IMG/VR virus record: IMGVR_UViG_3300022918_000002
Location: 1 to 53,482 of that record
DNA length: 53,482 nt
Source: a virus
Strand: one strand, 5' to 3'
This document shows, piece after piece, positions 9,085-18,348 of this stretch (within the stretch, counting starts at the first letter, position 1; each line of letters starts with the position of its first letter). Below the pieces are notes generated by a model. The model made no database searches and had not been told where the DNA came from. It was given only the letters and a program-made list of their open reading frames with translations. The translations under genes were made by a program, and so were the position numbers.

Positions 9085-12000
9085 TTACCATCTTTTATTG
9101 TTCATTGCCCAAAGTTCGTGATTTAAGTCAAACTTATGGGTTTTGATTTGATTAATAATTTTAGCCTTTTTAAACCCGTCGGTTATAGAGTCCTGAATAT
9201 CTTGTTTAAGCTTATCGTTATTTATTGATTTATCACGCTCATTAAAGCCTTGTATACGCCTGTTATCGTTGTTAAGGTTATAGAACATGTTTTTACTCAT
9301 GTAATCCCTGTAAGCTTGTTTACTGCTGTGTACGCTATCCCCTTGTTTAAGCAAAGTCAATGTAGGAACATTTGGGGTAACGCGTATTTTACCATCTTTA
9401 CCCTCAATAATCTCTTGTACACCACCATCCCCAACTATTGCCATTTCTTCAATACCGCCCGTCCTACCATGTTTGTATTTAGGTATAGGCGTTGCTAATA
9501 CATTTGCTAATTGTGCAGCACCTACACCCGCTGCAATTGCCGCTAAAGTGGTTGCGCTAATAGCAAAGTCAAATTTAGGAACTTGAGCCAATGTAGATAT
9601 TACAGCCAATGCCGTTTGTTGTAATACTTGCGCAACGTTAAAGGCTTTGTTGAATATAGCTTGCTTACGTTGTTCCTCGCGTTTTTTACGTTCGAGTTGA
9701 GCCGTTCTTTTTGCACTTTCTTCTTCTATTAATTTCTTTTTTTCTTCATCATCCCCCGCTAACCTTGTTTGTTCATCGTAGTAGTTTTGTATATCCTGTA
9801 TCTCATCATCTATTTTACTGATACGCCTTTCAAACAAAGTATTGGCTAAATTACCCAATTCATTACTTAGGTTTTGTGATGTTTCTAAAATAAACTGTGC
9901 CGCTGCAATATTTGCATCTCTTGTACTTACAAGGTTTTTAAGTTCGGTTGCTGTTTTAGCATCTGACAATGCTATTTCTGCATTAGATAGTTTAGCAGCA
10001 TAATCTAAACGTTCCTTGTCTGTTAAATCAGTACGCGACAACAATTCTTTAAATGATGCTACCTGCGTTTCTAATGCCCTTATAGCATAACCTTTCTTAA
10101 TGTCGAATATATTACGCTCATGTGCTTCTACAGCGGCTTCACGGTCTTTGAATCCTACTTCTTCATTTGAGAAACGTTTATTTTCTCTTATAAGGTCGTC
10201 ATTAAGTAATTTAGTATTTGCTTCATCCTGCCTTTGTAAACGTTTTTCAAACAAGCTAACTAGTAAATCATCATATCTTTTTTCTCCCGCCCTATTTATA
10301 TCATCACGCTTCTTTTGTAATTCTTCAACAGCTAATAATTCCTGATTATTTAAAGCGCGTTTAATCTGACCACCTTTAGAAAGTATCTGTATTTCTTCAT
10401 CTGTTAAGTCCCTTACTTTATCATTGTACTGGGATATGTTACGAAGCTTTTTTACAGTTTCTTCTTCTGCTATTGCTAACTGCAACCTTGAAGACCTCAA
10501 TACAGCATCATAACGCTCTTCTTCTGTTTGGTTTTCATCAGCAACAATAGCATCGTTTTGTTCCCTAACAAGGTTTAAACGAAATATAATTAAATCAGAT
10601 AACGCGTTTTCTTCATCTTTAATAGTTTTATACTTATCCTTTTTTGATTTCTCTTCTTTGGCATCAAGTAATATAGATTCCGCTTGTAATTGGTTAACTT
10701 CTTCCTGTGCCGGTTTAACTAATTTCTGTAAACCATTAGCCTCGTCTTTTAGCTGTTTTAAAGAGCTTTCATTTATAGCCTTTTGCTTCTTGTCGGTTTC
10801 TTCTAATTCTTCGTTATATAGCTGCCTTTGACCTTGCTGACGTAATATCTCTTTAATCTCTGTAGATATTTCTTTTCTACGTGCAATATTAGCGTCTATT
10901 TGCTCTTTAGTAAGATTTAGGTTTACACCATCTATTTTTTGTAATTCAGATAATTCAGTTCTTAATTTGGCTAATGGGGCAGCAAAACCCTCCCTTGCTT
11001 TAATCTCATCGTTTATATCAATTATCCTGTCCTTTATGTTGTCTACTTCTTTTTGCTTGGATAAAGCCTTTGTACGGGCATCAATTGCTTTTAAAAGTTC
11101 CTGCTCACTTTTACTATATGACTTATTTAATATTTGAGCGTTACTTAAATCTTTGTAGTAATAAAAATATTGCTGTCTTAGTTTTTTAACAGCCTCATTA
11201 CGGGCATCTGTACTTAAAGCCTCATTCTTAGCTATACCTTGTAACTGCCTTAAGTTGTCTGCCTGCTTCTGAAAGTCCTTTTGAGCATCATTTGAGGTGT
11301 TTAGTAGTTTTTGTTGTGCGCGCCCTACAGCGGTTAATGCTTCGTCAAAATCCCCAAGCGTGCCTAATAGTTCAATTATTTGTCCACCAAAAAAAGTTAA
11401 TCCAACTACACCTAAAGTAAGGAATGTATTAACCGATAATAAAGAAGATCCTACACGCGCTAATATACTTGGTTGTGCTGCTAATGCTGCGTTTGCCTCT
11501 GTAGCTGCTAATGTTTCAGCGGTTAATGATGCTGTAGCTGCTGCCCTTGATATATTAGCCCTGCCTGTAGCGGCTATCTCTCCCTGTATGGCTGCAACTT
11601 GCTCTACAGTAGCACCGGCATTCAATAATGTGGCTTCTGTGTTGGCAACTGTTTCTGTAGTAGCAACCCCAGTTGTTTCTATTTCTTCTAAATGGGCTAA
11701 TACTTCTTCACGAATAGCAGCGGCTTGTTCTCTTGATGCGCCTATGCTTGCAATTACAGATTCAACTTGTGTTGCTAAGCTTTCTTCTAAGTCGCTTGAT
11801 ACTTGTACTGCGGCTTGCTGCGCTTCTGTCTGAGTGGCAACGGATGCTGTATAATCTTCTGCTACCTTTTTAATTTCGGCTAATTCACTTTTTATCGTAG
11901 TCAGGCTATCAAAAAATGCAGGTAAGTTATTAGATATTGCCAAAAAGAACGTATTAAGCGATACAGCCGCACTTGGTGCTTCCCTTAATATCTGTTGAAT

Positions 12001-12777
12001 AGAGTTTCCTAAAGCATCAAATTTATATTTACCTACATTACGTTGATTACGTCCTAATGAAGCATCGATTTTCTTTAATTCAGTATCAAGTTTTAATGTT
12101 TCGGTTCTTAGTTCCCCAAACCTTTTAGTTAAATCAACAAATTCAGGTGTATTTGCTTTTCCTGCTTCTCTTAATCGGTATAATTCAACAGCAACGCTTG
12201 CGGTAGCTCTAAATGATTTATTAAGTTCAGCAGACATTTCGCCATAAGCATCTTTTTGTGCGCGTGTGGCGCGTTCTACTTGTGCTGCCTGTTGTGCTTC
12301 TAACTTTTCAGTCTTAATCTTTTCCTGCTTAACCTTTTCAGAAGCGATTACAGCATTAGTTTCTTCTTTTAATGCATTTGTATTACTTAAATGCGATAAC
12401 TTTTCGGCTTCAATAGCTTGTTTAGCCTCATTAGCTATCCTTGATTTATCCCTTGAAACTTCGTTATTTATCCGTTGTTCAGCAGTTAAATTAGCTATTT
12501 GCGCCTTTAAACTGGCTATAACTGCTTCTTGTTCCCTTAATGAAACGATTATTGCATCAGTAGCGGCCTTCTCTTTACGCTTATTCTCAATTAGGTTTTG
12601 ATTGGTTGCTGTATCTGTACGGTAAGCACCTACAACGGCATTTAACTCCCTTGCAGATGCTTTTAATTCTTCCTGTGCCTTTTTAGCTTTCTCTAAGTTA
12701 AGTACGTAATCATCCCCCCAATAAAGCGCGGCATCTGTTATTAACTCCTGCCTGGTAATTATTCCATCTTGTGCCAT
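9085..12777 (-). CDS. tape measure protein
   Basis: 1230 aa and overwhelmingly alpha-helical. Coiled coils cover residues about 25-175 and 480-960, with a hydrophobic segment at about 438-472 (LARVGSSLLSVNTFLTLGVV). A Gly-rich C-terminal block (GRTGGIEEMAIVGDGGVQE) is common in tape measure proteins. It sets tail length and spans the tail lumen. By the usual rule of about 0.15 nm per residue the tail would be roughly 180 nm (inference). It is the longest helical protein, placed just after the chaperone-like gene. Confidence 0.93.
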   Translation of the reverse strand: MAQDGIITRQELITDAALYWGDDYVLNLEKAKKAQEELKASARELNAVVGAYRTDTATNQNLIENKRKEKAATDAIIVSLREQEAVIASLKAQIANLTAEQRINNEVSRDKSRIANEAKQAIEAEKLSHLSNTNALKEETNAVIASEKVKQEKIKTEKLEAQQAAQVERATRAQKDAYGEMSAELNKSFRATASVAVELYRLREAGKANTPEFVDLTKRFGELRTETLKLDTELKKIDASLGRNQRNVGKYKFDALGNSIQQILREAPSAAVSLNTFFLAISNNLPAFFDSLTTIKSELAEIKKVAEDYTASVATQTEAQQAAVQVSSDLEESLATQVESVIASIGASREQAAAIREEVLAHLEEIETTGVATTETVANTEATLLNAGATVEQVAAIQGEIAATGRANISRAAATASLTAETLAATEANAALAAQPSILARVGSSLLSVNTFLTLGVVGLTFFGGQIIELLGTLGDFDEALTAVGRAQQKLLNTSNDAQKDFQKQADNLRQLQGIAKNEALSTDARNEAVKKLRQQYFYYYKDLSNAQILNKSYSKSEQELLKAIDARTKALSKQKEVDNIKDRIIDINDEIKAREGFAAPLAKLRTELSELQKIDGVNLNLTKEQIDANIARRKEISTEIKEILRQQGQRQLYNEELEETDKKQKAINESSLKQLKDEANGLQKLVKPAQEEVNQLQAESILLDAKEEKSKKDKYKTIKDEENALSDLIIFRLNLVREQNDAIVADENQTEEERYDAVLRSSRLQLAIAEEETVKKLRNISQYNDKVRDLTDEEIQILSKGGQIKRALNNQELLAVEELQKKRDDINRAGEKRYDDLLVSLFEKRLQRQDEANTKLLNDDLIRENKRFSNEEVGFKDREAAVEAHERNIFDIKKGYAIRALETQVASFKELLSRTDLTDKERLDYAAKLSNAEIALSDAKTATELKNLVSTRDANIAAAQFILETSQNLSNELGNLANTLFERRISKIDDEIQDIQNYYDEQTRLAGDDEEKKKLIEEESAKRTAQLERKKREEQRKQAIFNKAFNVAQVLQQTALAVISTLAQVPKFDFAISATTLAAIAAGVGAAQLANVLATPIPKYKHGRTGGIEEMAIVGDGGVQEIIEGKDGKIRVTPNVPTLTLLKQGDSVHSSKQAYRDYMSKNMFYNLNNDNRRIQGFNERDKSINNDKLKQDIQDSITDGFKKAKIINQIKTHKFDLNHELWAMNNKRW

Positions 12778-12782
12778 TTTGC

Positions 12783-13349
12783 CTATTGTTTATGGTTTGC
12801 CTTAATTTTAAGGTCTATTTGCTTCCCTAATGATAATACTTTGCTTGCTGTAATAGTGTTAAAATCTAAATCCATACCTAAAAACACACTATAACTTGCA
12901 AGCATATCGTCAACACTATATTTAGCCTCGTTTTCATCCTGTTTAGGCAGATCATCTGCCATTGCATCAGCTTTCACTAATAAACCCTCCGCTTCTTTTT
13001 GAATCCGCTCTAAATCGCTTAAAAACGTTTCGTGTGTTATTGAGTAGCCGTATTCAATTAACTGGTCAATAGTTTCTTTATCGTAGTCCCATGATAATAT
13101 CCTGCACGCTATAATTACATAATTGTATTTTGCCTGAAAATGGTATATTTCAGCATGTATTTTTAATATCCGTTTGTCATCACTCGATGGGTTTAAAGAT
13201 AAATATTCAGCGTGTATGCTATCCCATAAATCTATTAACTCACTTTCAGTTAATACCTCGTTATCATAGCAAAGTAAACTGTAATCATGTTCCTGACTTA
13301 TTTTAATAAAAAGCTTATAGGGTATAGTGTCGAGCGTTTTGTAAATCAT
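12783..13349 (-). CDS. putative tail assembly chaperone
   Basis: 188 aa, acidic and alpha-helical, with no signal peptide. It lies immediately upstream of the tape measure gene, where siphophages encode tail assembly chaperones. Its ATG overlaps the TGA of the preceding gene (ATGA, 13346-13349), indicating translational coupling. No frameshift signal is evident at its 3' end, which stops with TAG 6 nt before the tape measure start. Function is inferred from position only. Confidence 0.6.
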   Translation of the reverse strand: MIYKTLDTIPYKLFIKISQEHDYSLLCYDNEVLTESELIDLWDSIHAEYLSLNPSSDDKRILKIHAEIYHFQAKYNYVIIACRILSWDYDKETIDQLIEYGYSITHETFLSDLERIQKEAEGLLVKADAMADDLPKQDENEAKYSVDDMLASYSVFLGMDLDFNTITASKVLSLGKQIDLKIKANHKQ

Positions 13350-13807
13350 ATACTTAATTTAAATCTTATTTCCTGAATGAACAAAGGGAGGATTGATTGC
13401 TCAATTACCTCCCTTAAATTTTTATCTGTTAAACCAAATATGTCGCCTGATAAGAATGTGCTGTACCTACTAAGATGTGAGCCTACTAAATCCTTTGTTT
13501 TACTATCACGGGAATAAAGTTTTACACTTTGGTTTTGTACTTCCATATAAAAGCCTTTAAAGAAATCCCCTGTATCATACAAAGTAAATGGCGTACCTGC
13601 TTTTTTGCTTGGATTTATAGCCTCTGTAGCCCTTGAATAGTAACCTATTGGGCTACCGTATATATCTATCTTTTCATTTAATAACTGCTCTTTATTCTTA
13701 TCGGTAAACTCTTTTTCTAAACTACGTATAACATCAAAAAACTGGGAGATAAGAGATTCTTTACTTACCCCCTGTGCTTTCTGTAACGCTTGGTTTAGTG
13801 TTGCCAT
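13346..13807 (-). CDS. tail completion / HK97 gp10-like protein
   Basis: 153 aa; N-terminal helix followed by a patterned region 'IGYYSRATEAI...AGTPFTLYDTGDFFKGFYM', then a helical C-terminus. The 'DTGDF..GF' phrase resembles phage neck or tail-completion proteins of the gp10 type. The start codon (13805-13807) lies 47 nt inside the 3' end of the 79-aa gene upstream, an unusually long overlap discussed in the findings. Confidence 0.6.
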   Translation of the reverse strand: MATLNQALQKAQGVSKESLISQFFDVIRSLEKEFTDKNKEQLLNEKIDIYGSPIGYYSRATEAINPSKKAGTPFTLYDTGDFFKGFYMEVQNQSVKLYSRDSKTKDLVGSHLSRYSTFLSGDIFGLTDKNLREVIEQSILPLFIQEIRFKLSI

Positions 13808-14000
13808 GTGTTGCTACTTTATAAGCATCTTTTAATGCTATTTCACGCGCCCCCGGTTGTAGGTTAGCAAAGATATGTACTTCTTCAAATTCCTTAATAA
13901 AATCCTTTTCAGATTTATTATAACCCTCGGCAAACACAATGCCCTGATAAATATTTCTACCTTTTAGGCTTGCTTTCTTTTCTTCTGTTCTTTTGCTCAT
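13761..14000 (-). CDS. small tail-module protein, unknown
   Basis: 79 aa, charged (Lys/Glu-rich), no membrane segment. It overlaps the following gene by 47 nt in the +1 (equivalently -2) frame. The overlap contains a run of five G (minus strand) just before its TAA, so a programmed shift could make a fusion of both proteins. Without a shift it is a free small protein with unknown role in tail assembly. Confidence 0.6.
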   Translation of the reverse strand: MSKRTEEKKASLKGRNIYQGIVFAEGYNKSEKDFIKEFEEVHIFANLQPGAREIALKDAYKVATHGNTKPSVTESTGGK

Positions 14001-14008
14001 GATTAAGT

Positions 14009-14458
14009 TTATTGGTTTAAAGGTCTTATTTCTATATATAAATCAGTAAAGCTATCAACAGGAGTTCCAGACAAATCTATTTGCTTGAACTGTGCGCTAT
14101 TACTATTTAATATAAAACCAGATGTTTTTACATTTTTGGTATTAGCATTGTTAGAAACCCTTAGTGTTAGATTACTATTTGCAGGCACATTAACTGTATA
14201 TGTTCCTGTTGACAAAACGCTAAATGTAAATGTCGTGGATGTTGGAAATGTATTCGCTATTACATTAGTGGTTATCGCACCTGATCCTGTTTGAACCAGT
14301 ACCGCTTTGTAAACAAATATTAGTGAGTCTATTTCCTGATCCACATAATCAACAACTGCACCCATATTATCCCCGATATCGGCAGGGGATATACTCCCTG
14401 CCTCGGTTTTATCTGTTATTGCCGCATCTATCTGCGTAAACAATTCTGTATTAGTCAT
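14009..14458 (-). CDS. small structural (decoration or fibre-like) protein
   Basis: 149 aa. Residues 1-45 form an acidic helical segment ('TELFTQIDAAITDKTEAGSISPADIGDNM' type, often seen at the N-terminus of phage decoration or fibre proteins). Residues 55-145 are beta-rich and Ser/Thr/Asn-rich. It follows the tail tube gene and precedes the chaperone-like genes. A virion surface role is inferred. Confidence 0.65.
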   Translation of the reverse strand: MTNTELFTQIDAAITDKTEAGSISPADIGDNMGAVVDYVDQEIDSLIFVYKAVLVQTGSGAITTNVIANTFPTSTTFTFSVLSTGTYTVNVPANSNLTLRVSNNANTKNVKTSGFILNSNSAQFKQIDLSGTPVDSFTDLYIEIRPLNQ

Positions 14459-14499
14459 TATTATATGTGTTTTATTAATTTAATCGGCACTAAAGGCCA

Positions 14500-14556
14500 T
14501 TAACCAAAAGTACCGTCAAACTCATTGCTGAACGGGTTGGTTCCCCCTCCGTCTGT
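14500..14556 (-). other. possible UGA read-through extension of the tail tube protein
   Basis: Directly after the TGA of the tail tube gene (14557-14559) the same frame stays open for 18 codons, TDGGGTNPFSNEFDGTFG, then TAA at 14500-14502. The composition is coding-like (Gly/Asn/Phe/Asp) and differs from the AT-rich noncoding DNA that follows it. A minor elongated tail tube protein of about 308 aa could result. This is an inference from reading-frame structure. Confidence 0.35.
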
Positions 14557-15426
14557 TCAAACATTGATGGTTAACACTCCATCAGCTTCATACATTGTAT
14601 CAACAATAACAATTACCCCATCAACTTCTACTGTCCACCCATCAGCAACAGCAGTTGCGTTTAATTGGTAAACACCATTTGCATCCGCAGCAACAAATGT
14701 TACTGTTTGGATAACTCCTGCGGCATTACGTGTAATTACGTCGGGTGCCGTAAGCGTTGTTAGCGGCCTGTTGCCGCAATCCGTAATAGCAGTAAAGCGT
14801 ATTGTAGTTGTAGTTGCTGAAACTTGGTTAAGTACAATATCAAATATACCCCTTAAGTCAGATCCAAAAGTAGTTTTTACAATTGTACCATTGTTTACGA
14901 TGTCTTTATAATCTGCATAAGTAACAGTTACTAAAGTAGTAGCGGGTTTATCAAGTACCGGACGTTGGCGAATACCTACGTTAATGGTTGCTTTTCTACC
15001 TCTTACACTTCCATCTTCCTGTGATACACCAATGAATGAATCATCGTTGTTAAGGTCAAACAGTTGCGTGTAATCTGTGTTCTGAATAGAATCTAAGGCT
15101 GCATGCGAGCAAAGCCCTAAATAGCATTCGTAAGTAAAACCCTCAACAGGTGGCGCGGTCTGAAACCTGTAATCCCCTGTAGTGTAAAACACAGCATCCG
15201 TATTTGCATTAGTTACTACACGCGCTGTATATAGCGGTATAATGTCTTTTGCTTCAATAGCATCAAGCCATGCCTGTTTGGTTTTGAATGCGGTTAATGT
15301 AGGGAAAGAAAAACCCGTACGGGCTGCAAATTGCAACTTCAATACGCCCTCAATACATTCATTGTTAGAGCCGGTATTCCGCGGTTGCGCTGCATCAACT
15401 CCGCATAGTTCGTTTATTACGCTCAT
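14557..15426 (-). CDS. major tail (tube) protein
   Basis: 289 aa. The N-terminal two thirds (with 'PRNTGSNNECIEGVLKLQF' and a conserved-looking 'GRKATINVGIRQRPV') have the mixed beta pattern expected for a tail tube subunit. The last 75 residues resemble an Ig-like or decoration beta domain. It lies after the head-closure genes and before chaperones and tape measure, the standard place for the tube protein. Its stop is TGA, one of only a few in this genome not part of an ATGA overlap, and is followed by an open in-frame extension. Confidence 0.8.
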   Translation of the reverse strand: MSVINELCGVDAAQPRNTGSNNECIEGVLKLQFAARTGFSFPTLTAFKTKQAWLDAIEAKDIIPLYTARVVTNANTDAVFYTTGDYRFQTAPPVEGFTYECYLGLCSHAALDSIQNTDYTQLFDLNNDDSFIGVSQEDGSVRGRKATINVGIRQRPVLDKPATTLVTVTYADYKDIVNNGTIVKTTFGSDLRGIFDIVLNQVSATTTTIRFTAITDCGNRPLTTLTAPDVITRNAAGVIQTVTFVAADANGVYQLNATAVADGWTVEVDGVIVIVDTMYEADGVLTINV

Positions 15427-15455
15427 AATGTTTTATTTTTTTTAATAGTTAAAGG

Positions 15456-15983
15456 CTAACAATTATAGCCGTCTTTATCGTATTTTATATCTAACCTAAT
15501 CTTAAAGCAATGGTGCGGTTGTGTGTCGTCATCACGATTGAAATAAACGCCCCTGTACACGTTATCTATCCCGGTAATTACCTGATTTACATTTACAGTA
15601 TTTAAACCCAAACTAAAGCGCTCAATTACCATTAAAACATCCATCCTTACATCTTCATCACAACGATATAAAACATCGGGATAAATCTCCTTAAGGTTCA
15701 ATGCGAAATAAAGGTCTAATTGTGCACTGTATAATCCATCGGTTTGTTTCTGCTGATTTCCAAATAACACAAAAAAACATTTGTTCTGTTCTGCATTGTT
15801 AATCATTACATAATCCCCGTTTTTAAGATAATGCTCAACTGTAATATTGTTATCTCTATACTGAATGTAACAACGCGGATAAATATATATTAGGTTAGCC
15901 CATGACAAACGCTCATTTATTACGCTTTGCATTTTAGCAATTAAGCTATCTATGCCTTTTGGGTTATCCCTTTCAATTACCAT
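15456..15983 (-). CDS. head closure / neck protein
   Basis: 175 aa, mixed alpha/beta, no membrane segment. Its start overlaps the 3' end of the preceding connector gene by 7 nt, showing coupling. Placed between the adaptor-like 219-aa protein and the tail tube gene, it fits a head closure or tail terminator protein. I see no diagnostic motif. Confidence 0.6.
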   Translation of the reverse strand: MVIERDNPKGIDSLIAKMQSVINERLSWANLIYIYPRCYIQYRDNNITVEHYLKNGDYVMINNAEQNKCFFVLFGNQQKQTDGLYSAQLDLYFALNLKEIYPDVLYRCDEDVRMDVLMVIERFSLGLNTVNVNQVITGIDNVYRGVYFNRDDDTQPHHCFKIRLDIKYDKDGYNC

Positions 15984-16636
15984 ATCCTTAAGGCTTTTAG
16001 TGTCGGTGCAAGTTTAACAGTACCATCTGGATTAAGAGTTGCGCCATCAGGTAACTTAGTAGGGAACAATACATTTATAAGCAATGCTAATGATTCCCTG
16101 TATTGACCGTATAAGCCTATACTAACCTGTTTCGCTTCTTCTGTGTACACACCGTTTAAAGCCTGGTATAATTCAGCATCAGCAAGTTTATAGCTATTCG
16201 TGTCTTTATTACTCCTAACTGTCAACCTTAGCCTTTCAATTGTTATTATGGCCATTTTTAAGCCTATAGCCTCTGTAAATGCATTTATGTTTAATGTAAT
16301 ACTTTCGGTGTAATCTTCTAAATAGTTTAGGCTTTCAATTAAGTTGTTAAACTTGTATTTAGCCCTTATATTTAAATCATAAACCTTATTCAGCACATCA
16401 ATAGCCGCATCTACTTTGGTTTTAGCTAACACCGTGTTTAAAGTGTCTTGTGTTACATCAGCATTTTCTATAGATTTCCACACCTTTTCTACTGTTGCCA
16501 AAGCATGAAAGCTATTTACGAATAAACCGCTATCACTTAATTCATTATCAACTGTAATAACAAGGTCAGTTGGCTGCACGGGGGCAAACCAACCAACTCT
16601 GTTTTTAAGTGTGTCTATGGAACTGTTGTTATACAT
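15977..16636 (-). CDS. head-tail adaptor protein
   Basis: 219 aa, mostly helical, matching a type of Bacteroidetes phage protein found just downstream of the capsid gene. The gene starts inside the end of the capsid gene (8-nt overlap) and overlaps the next gene, so all are translationally coupled. Function as adaptor/connector is inferred from order. Confidence 0.6.
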   Translation of the reverse strand: MYNNSSIDTLKNRVGWFAPVQPTDLVITVDNELSDSGLFVNSFHALATVEKVWKSIENADVTQDTLNTVLAKTKVDAAIDVLNKVYDLNIRAKYKFNNLIESLNYLEDYTESITLNINAFTEAIGLKMAIITIERLRLTVRSNKDTNSYKLADAELYQALNGVYTEEAKQVSIGLYGQYRESLALLINVLFPTKLPDGATLNPDGTVKLAPTLKALRIW

Positions 16637-17732
16637 AAGAAGCTTGTACCACGTTGGTAGTTAATACAAATATATTGTCTATATCAACAGATGGGAACGC
16701 GTTCATTTCCATTGCAGTAAATTCTACTAATGGATCGCTTTCAGACCATTTAGAAACCAATGTCGGGCCAAATTTAGCATAAGACTTACCAGCTACCCTG
16801 TGTATATCTTCCATTGAAACGGCATTGAACAAAGTCCCTAATTTACCCATCGGCACAAAAGAAACGTTATTGGCGTTGAACGGCTTAATAAAGGTAGGCT
16901 TACCATCAACCTCAATGTTAGTTTGGTGTTTAATTATTTCTATTTCCGGCCATTGGTTAGCAGCAAACATTTCGTTGATGTTTGTAAGCGTAACGGCAAA
17001 AGTTGCATTTGCTTTACCTACATTAAAGAACGTTTGAAGCATGTTTCTTACCTCTGTTGTTTGCTTAAATTGCAACCATAGGTCATAACTTAGTATCATT
17101 TTACCAAACATCCTACCTCTTGTGTTCCATTGGTATTGGACAAAGTTTTCTATGTCAGTAATCGGCTTTGCATTAGCTGCATCGCTCCACACTACCGGCA
17201 CACCCTGTTTTTGATAAGGCTGCGCTAATAGATCAACCACACCAAACTGTACGCCGTCAGGGTTATTCGTTGCGTTCACGTCTACAGTAAGCGTAGATAT
17301 TGCCTGTAAAAGCATAATATCAATACGTTTATCGCCTGAAACTGCCGCTTCTTGTAAATCCTTATTAAGAAATGCTATAAGGTCTGATGCCCTACCTCCT
17401 GCTACAGGTAGTGATTTAAGAACCTCTAAAGTCCTCATATCATCCTGATTCATCCTGAACTTTTCTTTTATAGCGGGTATCTTACCTTTGTAAAGTTCAA
17501 GTTTGTTACGGCTTCTTAGTGGTGCAGGAGCATCGCTATCAACGATTGATGCAGCCGCGGCTATTCTCTCTCTTCCGATAGCAGAATCAAAACTAAGGCT
17601 CATTTGTGGCAAACCTGTGTTTAGCCAGTTTCTCCAAATAGATTCCTGCTGTAGATTTAACTGTGAAGAATCTAAAAGAAATTGTAGGTCTTGGCTTGTT
17701 GCCAAATTACCAAAATACGATGGTGCTATCAT
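16629..17732 (-). CDS. major capsid protein (lambda gpE-like)
   Basis: 367 aa. The pattern of an N-terminal arm, 'RNKLELYKGKIPAIKEKFRMNQDD' near residue 85, a central 'GKMILSYDLWLQF', and a C-terminal 'VSKWSESDPLVEFTAMEMNAFPSV' is typical of HK97-fold capsid proteins of the gpE family. The usual companions are present upstream: scaffold and gpD-like decoration protein. It shells the head. No separate maturation protease gene was found. Confidence 0.88.
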   Translation of the reverse strand: MIAPSYFGNLATSQDLQFLLDSSQLNLQQESIWRNWLNTGLPQMSLSFDSAIGRERIAAAASIVDSDAPAPLRSRNKLELYKGKIPAIKEKFRMNQDDMRTLEVLKSLPVAGGRASDLIAFLNKDLQEAAVSGDKRIDIMLLQAISTLTVDVNATNNPDGVQFGVVDLLAQPYQKQGVPVVWSDAANAKPITDIENFVQYQWNTRGRMFGKMILSYDLWLQFKQTTEVRNMLQTFFNVGKANATFAVTLTNINEMFAANQWPEIEIIKHQTNIEVDGKPTFIKPFNANNVSFVPMGKLGTLFNAVSMEDIHRVAGKSYAKFGPTLVSKWSESDPLVEFTAMEMNAFPSVDIDNIFVLTTNVVQASYV

Positions 17733-17735
17733 TTC

Positions 17736-18344
17736 TTATAAAGATTGTGAGTGAATAATATAAGCCCCATTCGCTTTTAATGCCGCCTCAATAGCAGCCG
17801 AATTAGGAACTCTCCTTGCGTAAACAGTACCGCGTATTACAGCAGATACCGCTATGTTTATCTGTACTTTTGCATCATCATAAAGACGTGCATTAATAGC
17901 AGGTAATGCCGATGCAGTTGCGCCTGTAGCTGTAGATGCATATACTGTATCTCCTGCCGTAACCGCCCCTATGCTTGTACCTACCGTAATAGTATCGTAC
18001 AACCCATTAGTAGTATCTATGGCTGTTATAGGATATGCTTTACCACCAGTAGCACCCGATGCTAAGTTATCCCCTACTTTTAGAGTACTACCTTTATCTA
18101 CTTGGTAAGTTGTTGCTGTGCCTCCTGCATTCGCGTAAACCCTACCGGTATTTAATGTTGTTGCAATCCTTGTACCCTCATCATAGACTAACGGTGTTCC
18201 TGCCGGTACAACCGCCCCTAATGTAAGACCTGCAATTGCTAAGCGGAAACCGCCCTGTACTAACTGAATATCTTTACCGATACCCTGCCATACTGGGATT
18301 CCGTTACCGCCTACTTCACGTGTATATCCTATACCTCCGCTCAT
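17736..18344 (-). CDS. head decoration protein (gpD-like)
   Basis: 202 aa from the ATG at 18342-18344 (MSGGIGYTREVGG). A longer reading from 18374 would overlap the scaffold gene and adds only a Lys/Asn tail, so I reject it. It is Gly/Ala/Thr-rich and beta-rich with 'VVPAGTPLVYDEGTR' and 'VGDNLASGATGGKAYPITAI', a pattern typical of capsid decoration proteins encoded next to gpE-type capsid proteins. Confidence 0.75.
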   Translation of the reverse strand: MSGGIGYTREVGGNGIPVWQGIGKDIQLVQGGFRLAIAGLTLGAVVPAGTPLVYDEGTRIATTLNTGRVYANAGGTATTYQVDKGSTLKVGDNLASGATGGKAYPITAIDTTNGLYDTITVGTSIGAVTAGDTVYASTATGATASALPAINARLYDDAKVQINIAVSAVIRGTVYARRVPNSAAIEAALKANGAYIIHSQSL

Positions 18345-18348
18345 GTTG

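Noticed and set aside
9085-12777. Several long plus-strand open frames opposite the tape measure and other late genes (for example 11297-11833)
   Set aside because: They are antisense shadows of Ala/Glu-rich minus-strand genes, have no promoter or neighbours and no recognisable protein features.
14557-15426. Alternative genetic code with TGA or TAG read as sense
   Set aside because: TGA ends several genes in tight ATGA overlaps (35562, 38651, 44352, 48691) and TAG ends others (22589, 32010, 42898, 49669), so the standard code holds.
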